From NCBI GenBank assembly GCA_018970865.1, contig JAGWVN010000021.1:1-43927 (forward strand): a stretch of DNA of 43,927 nucleotides, written 5' to 3'. Position 1 is the stretch's first letter. Each line of letters opens with the position of its first letter. Both the position numbers and the translations under genes were made by a program. Positions 23,299-31,663 of this stretch are shown here, piece after piece. The notes under the pieces are model-generated. The model had not been told where the DNA came from and searched no databases. It was given only the letters and a program-made list of their open reading frames with translations. The stretch is from Betaproteobacteria bacterium. GTDB lineage: Bacteria; Pseudomonadota; Gammaproteobacteria; Burkholderiales; Burkholderiaceae_E.

Positions 23299-24161
23299 AC
23301 CGCCGATCATTCATGGCCCTGACTGCCCTTCCGCTCGCGATCCCGGTGATCGGCGCGGCCCAGACTCGTGATCCCGCGCGCCTGCGCGTGGCGCTGCTGC
23401 CCGACGAAAATGCCTCGACCCTGATTCAAAACGCCCAGCCGCTGAAGACCTATCTCGAGAAGACCCTGAAGAAGGACATCGAGATCGTGGTCACCACGGA
23501 CTACTCATCGATGATCGAGGCAATGCGCTTCGGCCGCATCGAGGTAGCCTACTTCGGCCCGTTTTCCTATGTGCTGGCGAAGTCGCGCGCCCCCGAGATC
23601 GAGCCTTTCGCCGTGGGCGTTGAGCGCGGCTCGCCCAGCTACCAGTCGATTCTTCTCGCCACGGCCGGCGGGCCGGTTAAGAGCCTTGCCGATGTCAGGG
23701 ACCGACCGTTCGGCTTCGGCGATCAGGCCTCAACCTCGAGCCACCTCGCGCCGCGCGCGCACCTGCTGCGCAAGGCCGGGCTCGAGGGCGACAAGGACTA
23801 CAAGGTGGTGCATCTCGGCACCCATGACGCAGTTGCCAGGGCCGTTCAGGCCGGGCAGGTTCCTGCCGGTGCCCTGTCCGAACCGATCTTCCGCTCGCTG
23901 ATCGAGCGCAAGGTAATCGACCCCTCCCGTGTCATCAAGCTTGATGTGACGGCTGATATCCCGAACTATCCGATCACGATGCAGGGCAACCTCGCGCCCC
24001 AGCTCAAACAGGCCATCCGCGACGCCTTTCTTGGCATGCGCGACAAGGATGTGCTCAAGGCCTTCCGGGTGGAGTCTTTCGCGGCGACCACCGACAAGGC
24101 CTACGACATCCTTCGCGAGACCGCACAGGTCCTGAAGATGGATCTCGCCAAGGTGAAATAA
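23295..24161 (+). CDS. ptxB: Phosphite/phosphonate-binding periplasmic protein (PtxB/PhnD)
   Basis: Substrate-binding protein (288 aa) of the PhnD/PtxB family, capturing phosphite or phosphonates in the periplasm. It has an N-terminal signal ([20 protein letters not shown], with a twin-Arg pair), then LRVALLPDENASTLIQNAQP, the ligand region AMRFGRIEVAYFGPFSYV and the DQASTSSHLAPRAHL helix-N-terminus that binds the oxyanion. The start is TTG, overlapping the ptxA stop; GAGGT seven bases upstream can serve as the ribosome site. Which oxyanion it prefers cannot be read off, but the linked ptxD points to phosphite. Confidence 0.9.
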   Translation: MNRRSFMALTALPLAIPVIGAAQTRDPARLRVALLPDENASTLIQNAQPLKTYLEKTLKKDIEIVVTTDYSSMIEAMRFGRIEVAYFGPFSYVLAKSRAPEIEPFAVGVERGSPSYQSILLATAGGPVKSLADVRDRPFGFGDQASTSSHLAPRAHLLRKAGLEGDKDYKVVHLGTHDAVARAVQAGQVPAGALSEPIFRSLIERKVIDPSRVIKLDVTADIPNYPITMQGNLAPQLKQAIRDAFLGMRDKDVLKAFRVESFAATTDKAYDILRETAQVLKMDLAKVK

Positions 24162-24967
24162 TGGGGATGACCAGCGCGCAACAAGAAGCGATCCTGCAGC
24201 AGGCTGCACGCGACCGGTCTGGCCTTTTCCGCCTGGTGGCAGTCATTACCGCGGTATGCGTCGCGGCGCTGGCCATTGCCGGGTTTTTCGATGCGCAGAG
24301 ATTCATCGACGGGATGCCGGCCATCGCCCAGCTCGCCTCCGAGATGGTGCCGCCGGATTTCAGCCGATGGCCACACTGGCTCAGGCCGCTCCTCGACACG
24401 CTGGCCATGTCGATCGCCGGCACCGCGCTCGCCTTGATCCTGTCGCTGCCGCTGGCGCTGCTCGCGGCACCCAATACCTCGCCTGCTGCAATGATCTACC
24501 GCTTCGCCCGCACGGCACTGGCTGCGCTGCGATCGGTGCCCGAGATCATTTTCGGGGTGCTTCTGGTGGCAGCCGTAGGGTTTGGCGCGCTGCCAGGGGT
24601 ACTCGCGCTCGCACTGCACTCCACGGGGATGATGGCGAAGTTCTACGCCGAGGCGATCGAGCATGTCGACCCCAGGCCCATGGAGGCCGCCACGGCTGCC
24701 GGCGCCAGTCGGCTGCAGGTAATCATTCATGCGGTGTTGCCTCAGGTGCTGCCGCAACTCGCCGACATCACCATCTACCGCTGGGAGTACCACTTCCGGG
24801 CCTCTGCGGTTCTCGGCATCGTCGGCGCCGGTGGCATCGGCTTCGAACTGATGGCCGCGCTGCGCCTCATCCGCTACGATCAGGTGTCGGCCATCCTGAT
24901 CACGATTCTTGCCTGCGTGGTGGCCGTGGATGCGCTCGGCGCGTGGCTGCGGCGGCGATTGAAATAG
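24161..24967 (+). CDS. ptxC: Phosphite/phosphonate ABC transporter permease (PtxC/PhnE)
   Basis: Membrane permease (268 aa) with about five to six hydrophobic segments: near 26-43, 83-100, 118-140, 210-230 and 240-258. The ABC-coupling EAA loop reads EAATAAGASRLQVIIHAVLP at about 175-194. The ATG shares one base with the ptxB TAA stop, so the three transporter genes are tightly coupled. A second ATG two codons later is possible. It completes the ptxABC unit. Confidence 0.9.
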   Translation: MGMTSAQQEAILQQAARDRSGLFRLVAVITAVCVAALAIAGFFDAQRFIDGMPAIAQLASEMVPPDFSRWPHWLRPLLDTLAMSIAGTALALILSLPLALLAAPNTSPAAMIYRFARTALAALRSVPEIIFGVLLVAAVGFGALPGVLALALHSTGMMAKFYAEAIEHVDPRPMEAATAAGASRLQVIIHAVLPQVLPQLADITIYRWEYHFRASAVLGIVGAGGIGFELMAALRLIRYDQVSAILITILACVVAVDALGAWLRRRLK

Positions 24968-25001
24968 GTGGCTTTGAGTTCAGGGGCGGCCCTTCGCTCC
25001 A

Positions 25002-25018
25002 TCCGTCCGATCGACGGA
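25002..25018. terminator. Weak hairpin between convergent ptxC and CoA-transferase genes
   Basis: TCCGTC-CGATC-GACGGA is a 6-base stem in the 119-base gap where ptxC and the fused CoA-transferase gene end facing each other. It has no T-run. A terminator role is a guess based on position. Confidence 0.3.
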
Positions 25019-25086
25019 AGACCAGCGTGGCCAACTCGACCACGATCGGGCGTGGGCACGGGGGCATGACGCGGCTGCCTTAGCCG

Positions 25087-27537
25087 TCAGCCCACCACCC
25101 CCGCTTCGCGCAGCCCCACGCGCCCTCCCGCAGGCACGCCCAGTTCGACCAGCAAGGCCTCGGTGCTGTCGCCCAGCGCCGTGGTGCCGCGATACACCCC
25201 GGGCGTGCCGCCGAACACCGTGAGCGCGCCGTGCCGGCGGTAGGCGCCCCACTGCGGGTGCTCGGCCGGCAGGCTCAGGCCCTGATCGATCGCCTGCGGG
25301 TCACGCAGGAAGAAGGCATCGGGCGTGGCGGCGTCGGCCTGCACGCAGCCCAGGCCGCGGCTGGCCAGCCGCGCCTCCCACTGCGCGGCCGGCGCCTGCG
25401 CGAACACCCGTGTCAGGGCATCGCTCACCGCGGCGCCGCCCGCGCAGGCGGACGCATGGTCACGGGCCAGCGCAGGCTCGCCGGCGAACTCGCTCGCGAG
25501 CTGCGCGCGCAGCCCCTCCCAGGCCGCGGCGCTCTCGATGCCCAGGAACACCCAGCCGGTCTGCGCGCGATACAGCCGCCACAGCGGATGCAGGCCGAAG
25601 CCCTCGCGATCGGGCAGCGGCCGCTCGGGCTTGCCGGGAAAGGCGATCGCGTCATCGAAGTTCGCCCAGGCGTTGGTGCCGAACATGTCGATGAAGATCG
25701 CCTGGCCGATGCCCAGGCGACGACGCGCGGTCAGCCCGAGCAGCGCCGCCGAGCACACCACCAGCGAGGTGTTCGGATCGGGGTTGACCTCGTTGGCGCG
25801 CATCAGCCGGCGCGCGGTCTCGCGCAGCCGTGCCTCGTCCATCGGGCCGGCATCAGGCGGCCCGCCGATCTGCCACAGCACCCCGCCCATGGCCGCGCCC
25901 GGGATCGGATGGGTGGAAGGCCGCAGCGCGCCCGGGCCGGCCGGGCCGTAGCCATTGGCCGACAGATAGACCAGGCGCGGATTGATCGCGCTCAGCTGCG
26001 ACCAGGCCAGGCCCAGGCGCTCGGGCACACCGGGCCGGTAGTTGTGGATGAAGACATCGGCGCCGGCCACGATGCGCTGCGCCAGCTCGCGCGCCCGCGG
26101 CTGCTTGAGATCGAGCGCGATGCTCTCCTTGCCGGTGTTGACCCGCGCCGCGCCCAGGCCCGGCGCCATGCCGCGGAAGGGGTCGCCCTCGATCGGCTCG
26201 AACTTGATCACGCGCGCGCCCATGTCGGCGAGCAGCGAGGCGCCGAAGGGCGCGGCGATGATGGTGGCGGCCTCCACCACCGTGACGCCGGCAAGCGGCG
26301 GTGGCCGACGCAGCGCGGGCGCGGCGGGCATCGCAGCAGGCGCCGCAACGGGCGATGCGGCGGGGGCGGAGGCCGCCGATGAAGACGCCGGCGGCGCACC
26401 CGCGCCCGCGCAGCGCGCCATCACCGCCGCGGTGTGCTCGCCCACCTGCGGGGCAGGCCCGCCCACCCGGCCCGGCGAGCCGGTGAGATTGGCCAGCAGG
26501 CCAAGCTGCCAGCCCCCGCCCTCGAGCGGCACGGCATGGCCGTTGGCGGTGACATCCGGATCGGTCAGCGCCTGCTGGGTGGTCTGGTAGGGATGCGAGG
26601 CCACGCCGCCATCGGCGATGAAGATGCGCTGCCACTCGTCGGCGGTCTTCTCCTGGAGCCGGGCCAGCATCAGGCTGCGGAAGGCCTCGCGCTTGTCCTC
26701 GGGCCACAGCTCGGTGGGCCCGGTCTCGCCCAGCGCCTCGAAGGCGTCGCTCAGCCCGACCGCATCGACAAAATGACGGAACAGGTGCGGCAACAGGTTG
26801 CCCATCTGCAGCCAGCGGCCGTCGGCGGCGCGCAGCGGATGGTAGTTGAGCGTGGGCATCGCGGTGAGCGGATCGGGTGGCGCCGGCAGCGCCGCTTCGC
26901 CGCGCTCGCGCAGCCAGGCGTTGACCTGCCCGAACAGCACATTGTTCATCTCGTAGGCCAGCAGGCCACGCGCGAGCGAGGTCTCCAGCACCTGGCCCAC
27001 GCCATCGCGCTCGCGGGCATGCAGGGCCGCCAGCACGCCGGCCAGCAGCGACTGCGAGGCCGCATGGGTGGCCACCTGCAGCGCGGCATACACCGGCCCG
27101 TCGCGCGAGGCCGCGCCGCGAAACTGCAGCATGCGGCCCACCCGCGCCGCCACCAGCGCCTCGCTGGCGGGGTAACCGGCATACGGGCCGCTGCGCCCGA
27201 AGGCGCTCACCCAGCCGATGACCAGCCGCGGATTGATCGCGGCCAACGCGGCATCGCCGGCATGATCCTGCGGCTGCGCCGGGCCGCGCACCCAGACATC
27301 GGCATGGCGGGCCAGCGCCGCGCGGCCGGCGGCATCGCCCTCAGTGAGCACCACGCTGTGCTTGCCGCGCAGCCACAGCCGCGCGCCGGGCAGCGCCCGC
27401 GCCGGATCGCCGCCCGCGGGCTCGAGCTTGATCACCTCGGCGCCGAAGTCGGCCAGCACCATCGTGGCCAGACCGGCGAAGGGGCCCTGGCTCTCGTCGA
27501 CCACCACGATCCCCTGCAGGGGCAGCTGCGCGCTCAT
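25087..27537 (-). CDS. Fused double-domain family III CoA-transferase; N-terminal domain lacks the catalytic Asp
   Basis: A protein of 816 aa made of two CaiB/BaiF domains joined by an Ala/Pro/Ser-rich linker at about 375-413. Domain 2 (414-816) has VVEAATIIAAPFGASLLADM, GARVIKFEPIEGDPF and the expected catalytic Asp, D587 in NPDPNTSLVV. Domain 1 (1-374) has VVVDESQGPFAGLATMVLAD and GAEVIKLEPAGGDPA, but the residue aligned with catalytic Asp is T157 (VATHAASQ). Family III enzymes are normally interlocked dimers of one domain; this fusion would build a pseudo-dimer with one active site, but that is an inference. The ATG at 27537 was chosen at the family's conserved N-terminus. Substrate unknown. 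Confidence 0.9.
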   Translation of the reverse strand: MSAQLPLQGIVVVDESQGPFAGLATMVLADFGAEVIKLEPAGGDPARALPGARLWLRGKHSVVLTEGDAAGRAALARHADVWVRGPAQPQDHAGDAALAAINPRLVIGWVSAFGRSGPYAGYPASEALVAARVGRMLQFRGAASRDGPVYAALQVATHAASQSLLAGVLAALHARERDGVGQVLETSLARGLLAYEMNNVLFGQVNAWLRERGEAALPAPPDPLTAMPTLNYHPLRAADGRWLQMGNLLPHLFRHFVDAVGLSDAFEALGETGPTELWPEDKREAFRSLMLARLQEKTADEWQRIFIADGGVASHPYQTTQQALTDPDVTANGHAVPLEGGGWQLGLLANLTGSPGRVGGPAPQVGEHTAAVMARCAGAGAPPASSSAASAPAASPVAAPAAMPAAPALRRPPPLAGVTVVEAATIIAAPFGASLLADMGARVIKFEPIEGDPFRGMAPGLGAARVNTGKESIALDLKQPRARELAQRIVAGADVFIHNYRPGVPERLGLAWSQLSAINPRLVYLSANGYGPAGPGALRPSTHPIPGAAMGGVLWQIGGPPDAGPMDEARLRETARRLMRANEVNPDPNTSLVVCSAALLGLTARRRLGIGQAIFIDMFGTNAWANFDDAIAFPGKPERPLPDREGFGLHPLWRLYRAQTGWVFLGIESAAAWEGLRAQLASEFAGEPALARDHASACAGGAAVSDALTRVFAQAPAAQWEARLASRGLGCVQADAATPDAFFLRDPQAIDQGLSLPAEHPQWGAYRRHGALTVFGGTPGVYRGTTALGDSTEALLVELGVPAGGRVGLREAGVVG

Positions 27538-27563
27538 TGAATGCTCCCAGACGGATGCCCCTG

Positions 27564-27590
27564 CGGGCCGGGCGACCACCACCCGGCCCG
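27564..27590 (-). other. Perfect 9-base stem-loop in the CoA-transferase leader
   Basis: CGGGCCGGG (27564-27572) and CCCGGCCCG (27582-27590) form a perfect stem with a 9-base loop, 27 bases upstream of the fused CoA-transferase start in the gap shared with the divergent SDR gene. No T-run follows. It may be a leader structure or an operator. Confidence 0.4.
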
Positions 27591-27709
27591 GATTAGCGCA
27601 TGGCGGCGTGCCCGGCGCATCCGGAGGGGCCGGCAATTGAAAAACCGATTGGACAGCACCGGCGGCGGGATCGATGATCCGCCACACCCTCACCCCACTG
27701 GAGACCGCG

Positions 27710-28489
27710 ATGATCCCAACCGCCCTGTTCGACCTGACCGGCAAGGTCGCCCTGCTCACCGGCGCCTCCAAGGGCATGGGCAAGGCCATGGCCGAAGCCC
27801 TGGCCGAGCACGGCGCCAAGGTCATGATCTCCAGCCGCAAGCTCGACCAGTGCCAGGCGGTGGCCGATGCCATCAACGCCAAGTGCGGCGAGCAGCGCGC
27901 CTGGGCCTTTGCCTGCAACGCCGGCTACAAGGAGCAGCTGCAGGCGCTGGTGGACGCCACCCACCAGCGCATCGGGCCGATCGACATCGTGGTCGGCAAT
28001 GCCGGGGTCAATCCGTTCTACGGCGCGCAGACAGAGATCAGCGACGAGGCCTACGACAAGATCATGTCCACCAATGTGAAGTCCAACCTCTGGCTGGTGA
28101 AGATGGTGGCGCCCGACATGATCGCGCGCGGTGGCGGCTCGATCATGATCACCGCCTCGGTGGGCGCCTTCGGGCCGTCCACCACCCTGGGCACCTACGC
28201 CATCTCCAAGATGGCGGTGATCTCGCTGGTGCGCAACCTCGCTGCCGAGCTCGGCCCGCAGGGCGTGCGCGTGAACGCGATCTGCCCGGGGCTTATCCGC
28301 ACCGACTTCGCCCAGGCGCTGTGGGACAACCCCGCCGGCGAGAAACGCGCCCGCGAGGCGATTCCGCTGCGCCGCCTCGGCGAGGCCGAAGACCTCAAGG
28401 GTCTGGCGGTGTTCCTCGCCTCAGGGGCCAGCGGCTACATCACCGGCCAGGCGATCACGATCTGCGGCGGCAGCCACATGCGCGCCTGA
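27710..28489 (+). CDS. SDR-family oxidoreductase
   Basis: Classical SDR (259 aa): TGASKGMG (17-24), SSRK (41-44, pointing to NADPH), GNAG (96-99, in place of the usual NNAG), S150, Y163 and K167 (YAISK). The ATG at 27710 has GGAGACC just upstream. The N-terminus (ALFDLTGKVALLTG) and SRKLDQCQAVADAI make it a close paralog of the SDR at 13926. It is 30 bases upstream of the phosphotriesterase-like gene on the same strand, so the two probably work in series. Confidence 0.92.
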   Translation: MIPTALFDLTGKVALLTGASKGMGKAMAEALAEHGAKVMISSRKLDQCQAVADAINAKCGEQRAWAFACNAGYKEQLQALVDATHQRIGPIDIVVGNAGVNPFYGAQTEISDEAYDKIMSTNVKSNLWLVKMVAPDMIARGGGSIMITASVGAFGPSTTLGTYAISKMAVISLVRNLAAELGPQGVRVNAICPGLIRTDFAQALWDNPAGEKRAREAIPLRRLGEAEDLKGLAVFLASGASGYITGQAITICGGSHMRA

Positions 28490-28519
28490 TCCGCCACGCC
28501 CACGCATCGGAGAGCGCCC

Positions 28520-29482
28520 ATGCCCCAGGCAGCCACCCTCAACAGCGTGCTCGGCCCGATCACGCCCGATCAGCTCGGCTTCACCCTGATGCACGAGCAT
28601 GTGCTGGTGGCCGCCAGCGGCCTGTACCAGAGCTATCCCGACCTGCTTGGCGTCGGGCCCGAGGCGCGCGCCATCGCGTCGCTCAAGCGCGCCAAGGCCG
28701 CCGGCATCGACAGCATCCTCGACGCCACCACCTTCGACCTCGGCCGCCACGCGCCGCTGCTGCGCGCGGTGTCCCAGGCGTCGGGCGTGAACATCATCAA
28801 TGTCACCGGCTGGTGGCTGGATGTGCCGCGCTTCATGCGCGGCGTGGGCCCCAACCAGATGGCCCGCGAGTTCATCCGCGACATCACCGAGGGATTCCGG
28901 GGCACCGACATCCGCGCCGGGCTGCTCAAGTGCGCCGCCGACATCGATGGCGTGACCCCGCCCCTGGAAACCATGGCGCGCGCGGTGGCCCGCGCGCACC
29001 GCGAGACCGGCATCCCGATCATGGTTCATTCGCATCCCGGCACGCAGCTCGCGCGCCGGCAGATCGAGATCTTCCGCGAGGAGGGCGTGGACCTCACCCG
29101 CGTGAAGATCGACCACTCCAACGACACCACCGATCTGGAGTACCTGCAGTGGATCCTCGACCAGGGCTGCTGGCTGGGCCTGGACCGCTACCCTGGCCGG
29201 CTGGTGAGCCCGCGCCAGCGCACCAACACCCTGAAGGCGCTGATCGACCTGGGTCATGCCGGGCGGCTGTGCCCCTCGCACGACTGCATCTGCATCCACC
29301 TGCACAACGAGCGGCCCGACGGCAGCATCCCGGAGCAGCACGACTACTACCGCGGCAACCCCGACCAGTACCTGTACATCCATCGCCAGGTGCTGCCGCA
29401 GCTGCGCGAGATGGGCGTGCGCGAGGCCGACATCACCACGATGTTCGTGGACAACCCGCGCAACTTCCTGGCGGCGCGCTGA
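28520..29482 (+). CDS. Phosphotriesterase-family metallohydrolase (probable lactonase)
   Basis: Binuclear-metal TIM-barrel hydrolase (320 aa). All metal ligands of the family are in place: H25 and H27 (LMHEHV), the carboxylated Lys K137 (GLLKCAAD), H170 (MVHSHP), H199 (KIDHSND) and D255 (PSHDC). The spacing equals that of the SsoPox phosphotriesterase-like lactonase nearly residue for residue. Most natural members hydrolyse lactones rather than organophosphates. With an SDR just upstream, oxidation of a cyclic hemiacetal or alcohol to a lactone followed by ring hydrolysis is an attractive but unproven role. Confidence 0.88.
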   Translation: MPQAATLNSVLGPITPDQLGFTLMHEHVLVAASGLYQSYPDLLGVGPEARAIASLKRAKAAGIDSILDATTFDLGRHAPLLRAVSQASGVNIINVTGWWLDVPRFMRGVGPNQMAREFIRDITEGFRGTDIRAGLLKCAADIDGVTPPLETMARAVARAHRETGIPIMVHSHPGTQLARRQIEIFREEGVDLTRVKIDHSNDTTDLEYLQWILDQGCWLGLDRYPGRLVSPRQRTNTLKALIDLGHAGRLCPSHDCICIHLHNERPDGSIPEQHDYYRGNPDQYLYIHRQVLPQLREMGVREADITTMFVDNPRNFLAAR

Positions 29483-29483
29483 G

Positions 29484-29533
29484 CCCGATTCGGGCGGACT
29501 CGAGCGGGCCGCCCCCGATTCAGGCGAACTCGA
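29484..29533. repeat. Imperfect tandem duplication at the 3' end of the MaoC-type gene
   Basis: CCCGATTCGGGCGGACTCGA at 29484-29503 recurs 30 bases later at 29514-29533 with two mismatches. The right copy carries the last codons and stop of the MaoC-type hydratase gene (minus strand); the left copy lies just beyond the stop. A short tandem duplication of the gene end is the simplest explanation. Confidence 0.6.
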
Positions 29534-30392
29534 ACCAGGCGTTGGACACCACCGCCTGATCGCCCACCCGGGCCTCGAACACCACCCGCTGCGCGGACTC
29601 GCGCCATGCGAGCACCCGCAGCGTGTCGCCGGGATACACCGGCGAGGAGAAGCGCACCTTCAGCCGCCGGAAGCGCGCCGGGTCGCCGTCGCAGAGCGCG
29701 GCCAGCAGCAGCTGCGCGCAGTGCCCGAAGGTGCACAGCCCGTGCAGGATGGGCGTCTCGAAGCCGCCGAAGCGCGCGGCGGCCGGATCGATGTGCAGCG
29801 GGTTGTAGTCGCCCGAGAGCCGATACAGATGCGCCTGGTTGCGGGCGATCTGCGCCGAGGTCTCGAGATCGGGCGCGCGCTCGGGCACCGTCACCCGCCC
29901 GGCCGGGGCCTGGCCCAGGCCGATGAAGGGCTCGATGTCGCCGAGCGCCTGCACGCCACGCCGGAACGAGCCGTTGACCATGCGGATGCACACCCGCCCC
30001 TGCTCATCGGTGACCTGGCTTTCGGTCTCGACAAAGCCGCTACCCTTGCCGCGGGGATGCACGCTGATGACCCGCGAGCGCACGCTGACGCGGCCCTCCA
30101 GCGGCAGCGGATGCAGCATCGTGATGTCGCGCTCGGCGTCGATGTTCAGCGGCCCGGGCGAGGGCGGAATGGCCGTGGGATCGATCGGCGCGCCAGCGCC
30201 GCCCCAGCGGATCGCGAAGGTGGGAAACACCGCGAAACCGGGATGCTTCTCGAAGGTGTAGCGCAGGTCCTCGATGCCGATGCCCACCGCATAGAGCAGC
30301 ACATCGCGCTGGGTGTAGTCGATGACGACCGGATCGCCCCAGGGGCCGGGCTGGCCGCCGGGAAGCATCGCTGCCGGGTTGTAGACCGCCAT
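29520..30392 (-). CDS. MaoC-type (R)-specific enoyl-CoA hydratase, double hot-dog
   Basis: Hydratase 2-like protein (290 aa) adding water to a trans-2-enoyl-CoA. The C-terminal hot-dog domain has the catalytic signature with D195 and H200 in SGDYNPLHIDPAAARFGGF and the following ILHGLCTFGH. The N-terminal half (about 20-150) is the second, substrate-embracing hot-dog without catalytic residues, as in MFE-2 hydratase 2. The ATG at 30392 (MAVYNPAAML) was chosen because the family N-terminus begins there; the frame is open far upstream. It is divergent from the D-2-hydroxyacid dehydrogenase gene and could pair with the MFE-2-like SDR at 18399. Confidence 0.9.
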   Translation of the reverse strand: MAVYNPAAMLPGGQPGPWGDPVVIDYTQRDVLLYAVGIGIEDLRYTFEKHPGFAVFPTFAIRWGGAGAPIDPTAIPPSPGPLNIDAERDITMLHPLPLEGRVSVRSRVISVHPRGKGSGFVETESQVTDEQGRVCIRMVNGSFRRGVQALGDIEPFIGLGQAPAGRVTVPERAPDLETSAQIARNQAHLYRLSGDYNPLHIDPAAARFGGFETPILHGLCTFGHCAQLLLAALCDGDPARFRRLKVRFSSPVYPGDTLRVLAWRESAQRVVFEARVGDQAVVSNAWFEFA

Positions 30393-30551
30393 GGCAAGAC
30401 TCCGTATGCGAAGGGGGAAGCGCCGATGGTAGGGGCGATGCCGTCGCAGCGCCCCTGCCGGCCCGCGCGGGCTGTTCCAGTTCCCCGGCGACGGGATTGA
30501 CCGGCGCCGCCCGCGGCAGGAGAGTCGGCCGATTCTGCCGAAGGAACCCCC

Positions 30552-31556
30552 ATGACACAGACCATTCTCTGGCCCCGCGCCCATCCCGACGACCACCAGA
30601 TCGAGCTGAGCGCCATCGGCGAGGGCTTCAATCCGGTGTTCTGCAGCAGCTTCGACGAGGTCACCGATGCCCAGTGGGCGAGCGCCGACGCGGTGGTCGG
30701 GCCGGCGGTGCCGCCGCAGCACATCCCCAAGCTCACCCGCTGCCGCATCTATGTGAAGCCGGCGGTGGGATTCGACGATGTCGATCTCGCCCAGTTCAGC
30801 GCCATGGGCATCCCGGTGTGCAACACGCCCGACTACGGCACCCGCGAGGTGGCCGACCATGCCATGGCGCTGATGCTCACCCTCACCAAGAGCATCGCCT
30901 TTCACGACGAAAGCCTGCGCGCCGATCTCAAGGCCAACTGGCGGCCGGCGCTCAACCCCTTCGGCCGGCGCATGGCCGACTGCACCCTCGGCGTGGTGGG
31001 CGTGGGCCGCATCGGCACCGCGGCGGTGCTGCGGGCCAAGGCCTTCGACATGGATGTGGTGTTCTACGACCCCCATCAGCCCAGCGGCTACGAGCTGGCG
31101 CTCGGCGTGCGGCGCGCCGACTCGCTCGAGGAGCTGATGGCCCAGAGCGACATCGTGACCGTGCATGCGCCGCTCAATGAGGGCACCCGCAAGCTGATCG
31201 GCCGCCAGGCGCTGGCCGCCGCCAGGCGCGGCATGATCCTGGTGAACACCGCGCGCGGGCCGATCGTGGACATCGACGCCCTGCACGATGCGCTGAAGGA
31301 CGGCACGGTGCTGGCCGCCGGCCTCGATGTGCTGCCGCAGGAGCCGCCCAGCGCCGAGAGCCCGTTGATCGGCGCGTGGCTGCGCAACGAGCCGTGGATC
31401 CGCCACCGGCTGGTGGTCACCCCGCACTCGGCCTTCTACACGCCGGAGAGCTGGCGCGACATCCGCGGCTTCTCGTCGCGCACGGCGGCGCGCTATCTGC
31501 GCAGCGGCCGGCTCGAGAACTGCGTGAACGCGGCGCAGCTCGCGCAGCGCCGCTGA
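30552..31556 (+). CDS. D-isomer-specific 2-hydroxyacid dehydrogenase
   Basis: NAD-dependent 2-hydroxyacid dehydrogenase (334 aa). The dinucleotide motif GVGRIG is at 150-155, with D173 at the end of the next strand (NAD+ specificity). The catalytic triad is R235 (NTARG), E264 (LPQEPP) and H292 (TPHSAF). Its sequence resembles the CtBP/phosphoglycerate dehydrogenase group, and it lacks the PtxD-specific segments seen in ptxD. It is divergent from the MaoC-type gene and converges on aliA. Substrate unknown. Confidence 0.9.
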   Translation: MTQTILWPRAHPDDHQIELSAIGEGFNPVFCSSFDEVTDAQWASADAVVGPAVPPQHIPKLTRCRIYVKPAVGFDDVDLAQFSAMGIPVCNTPDYGTREVADHAMALMLTLTKSIAFHDESLRADLKANWRPALNPFGRRMADCTLGVVGVGRIGTAAVLRAKAFDMDVVFYDPHQPSGYELALGVRRADSLEELMAQSDIVTVHAPLNEGTRKLIGRQALAAARRGMILVNTARGPIVDIDALHDALKDGTVLAAGLDVLPQEPPSAESPLIGAWLRNEPWIRHRLVVTPHSAFYTPESWRDIRGFSSRTAARYLRSGRLENCVNAAQLAQRR

Positions 31557-31663
31557 GCGCCGCGGGCGGGCACGGCGCTGGCGACGGGGTCGGACCGGGA
31601 CAGGCAGGCGACCCGGCGACCCCGGCCTCGGCCTGGGCCTCGGCCGCCGCGGAGCCCCCGCCC

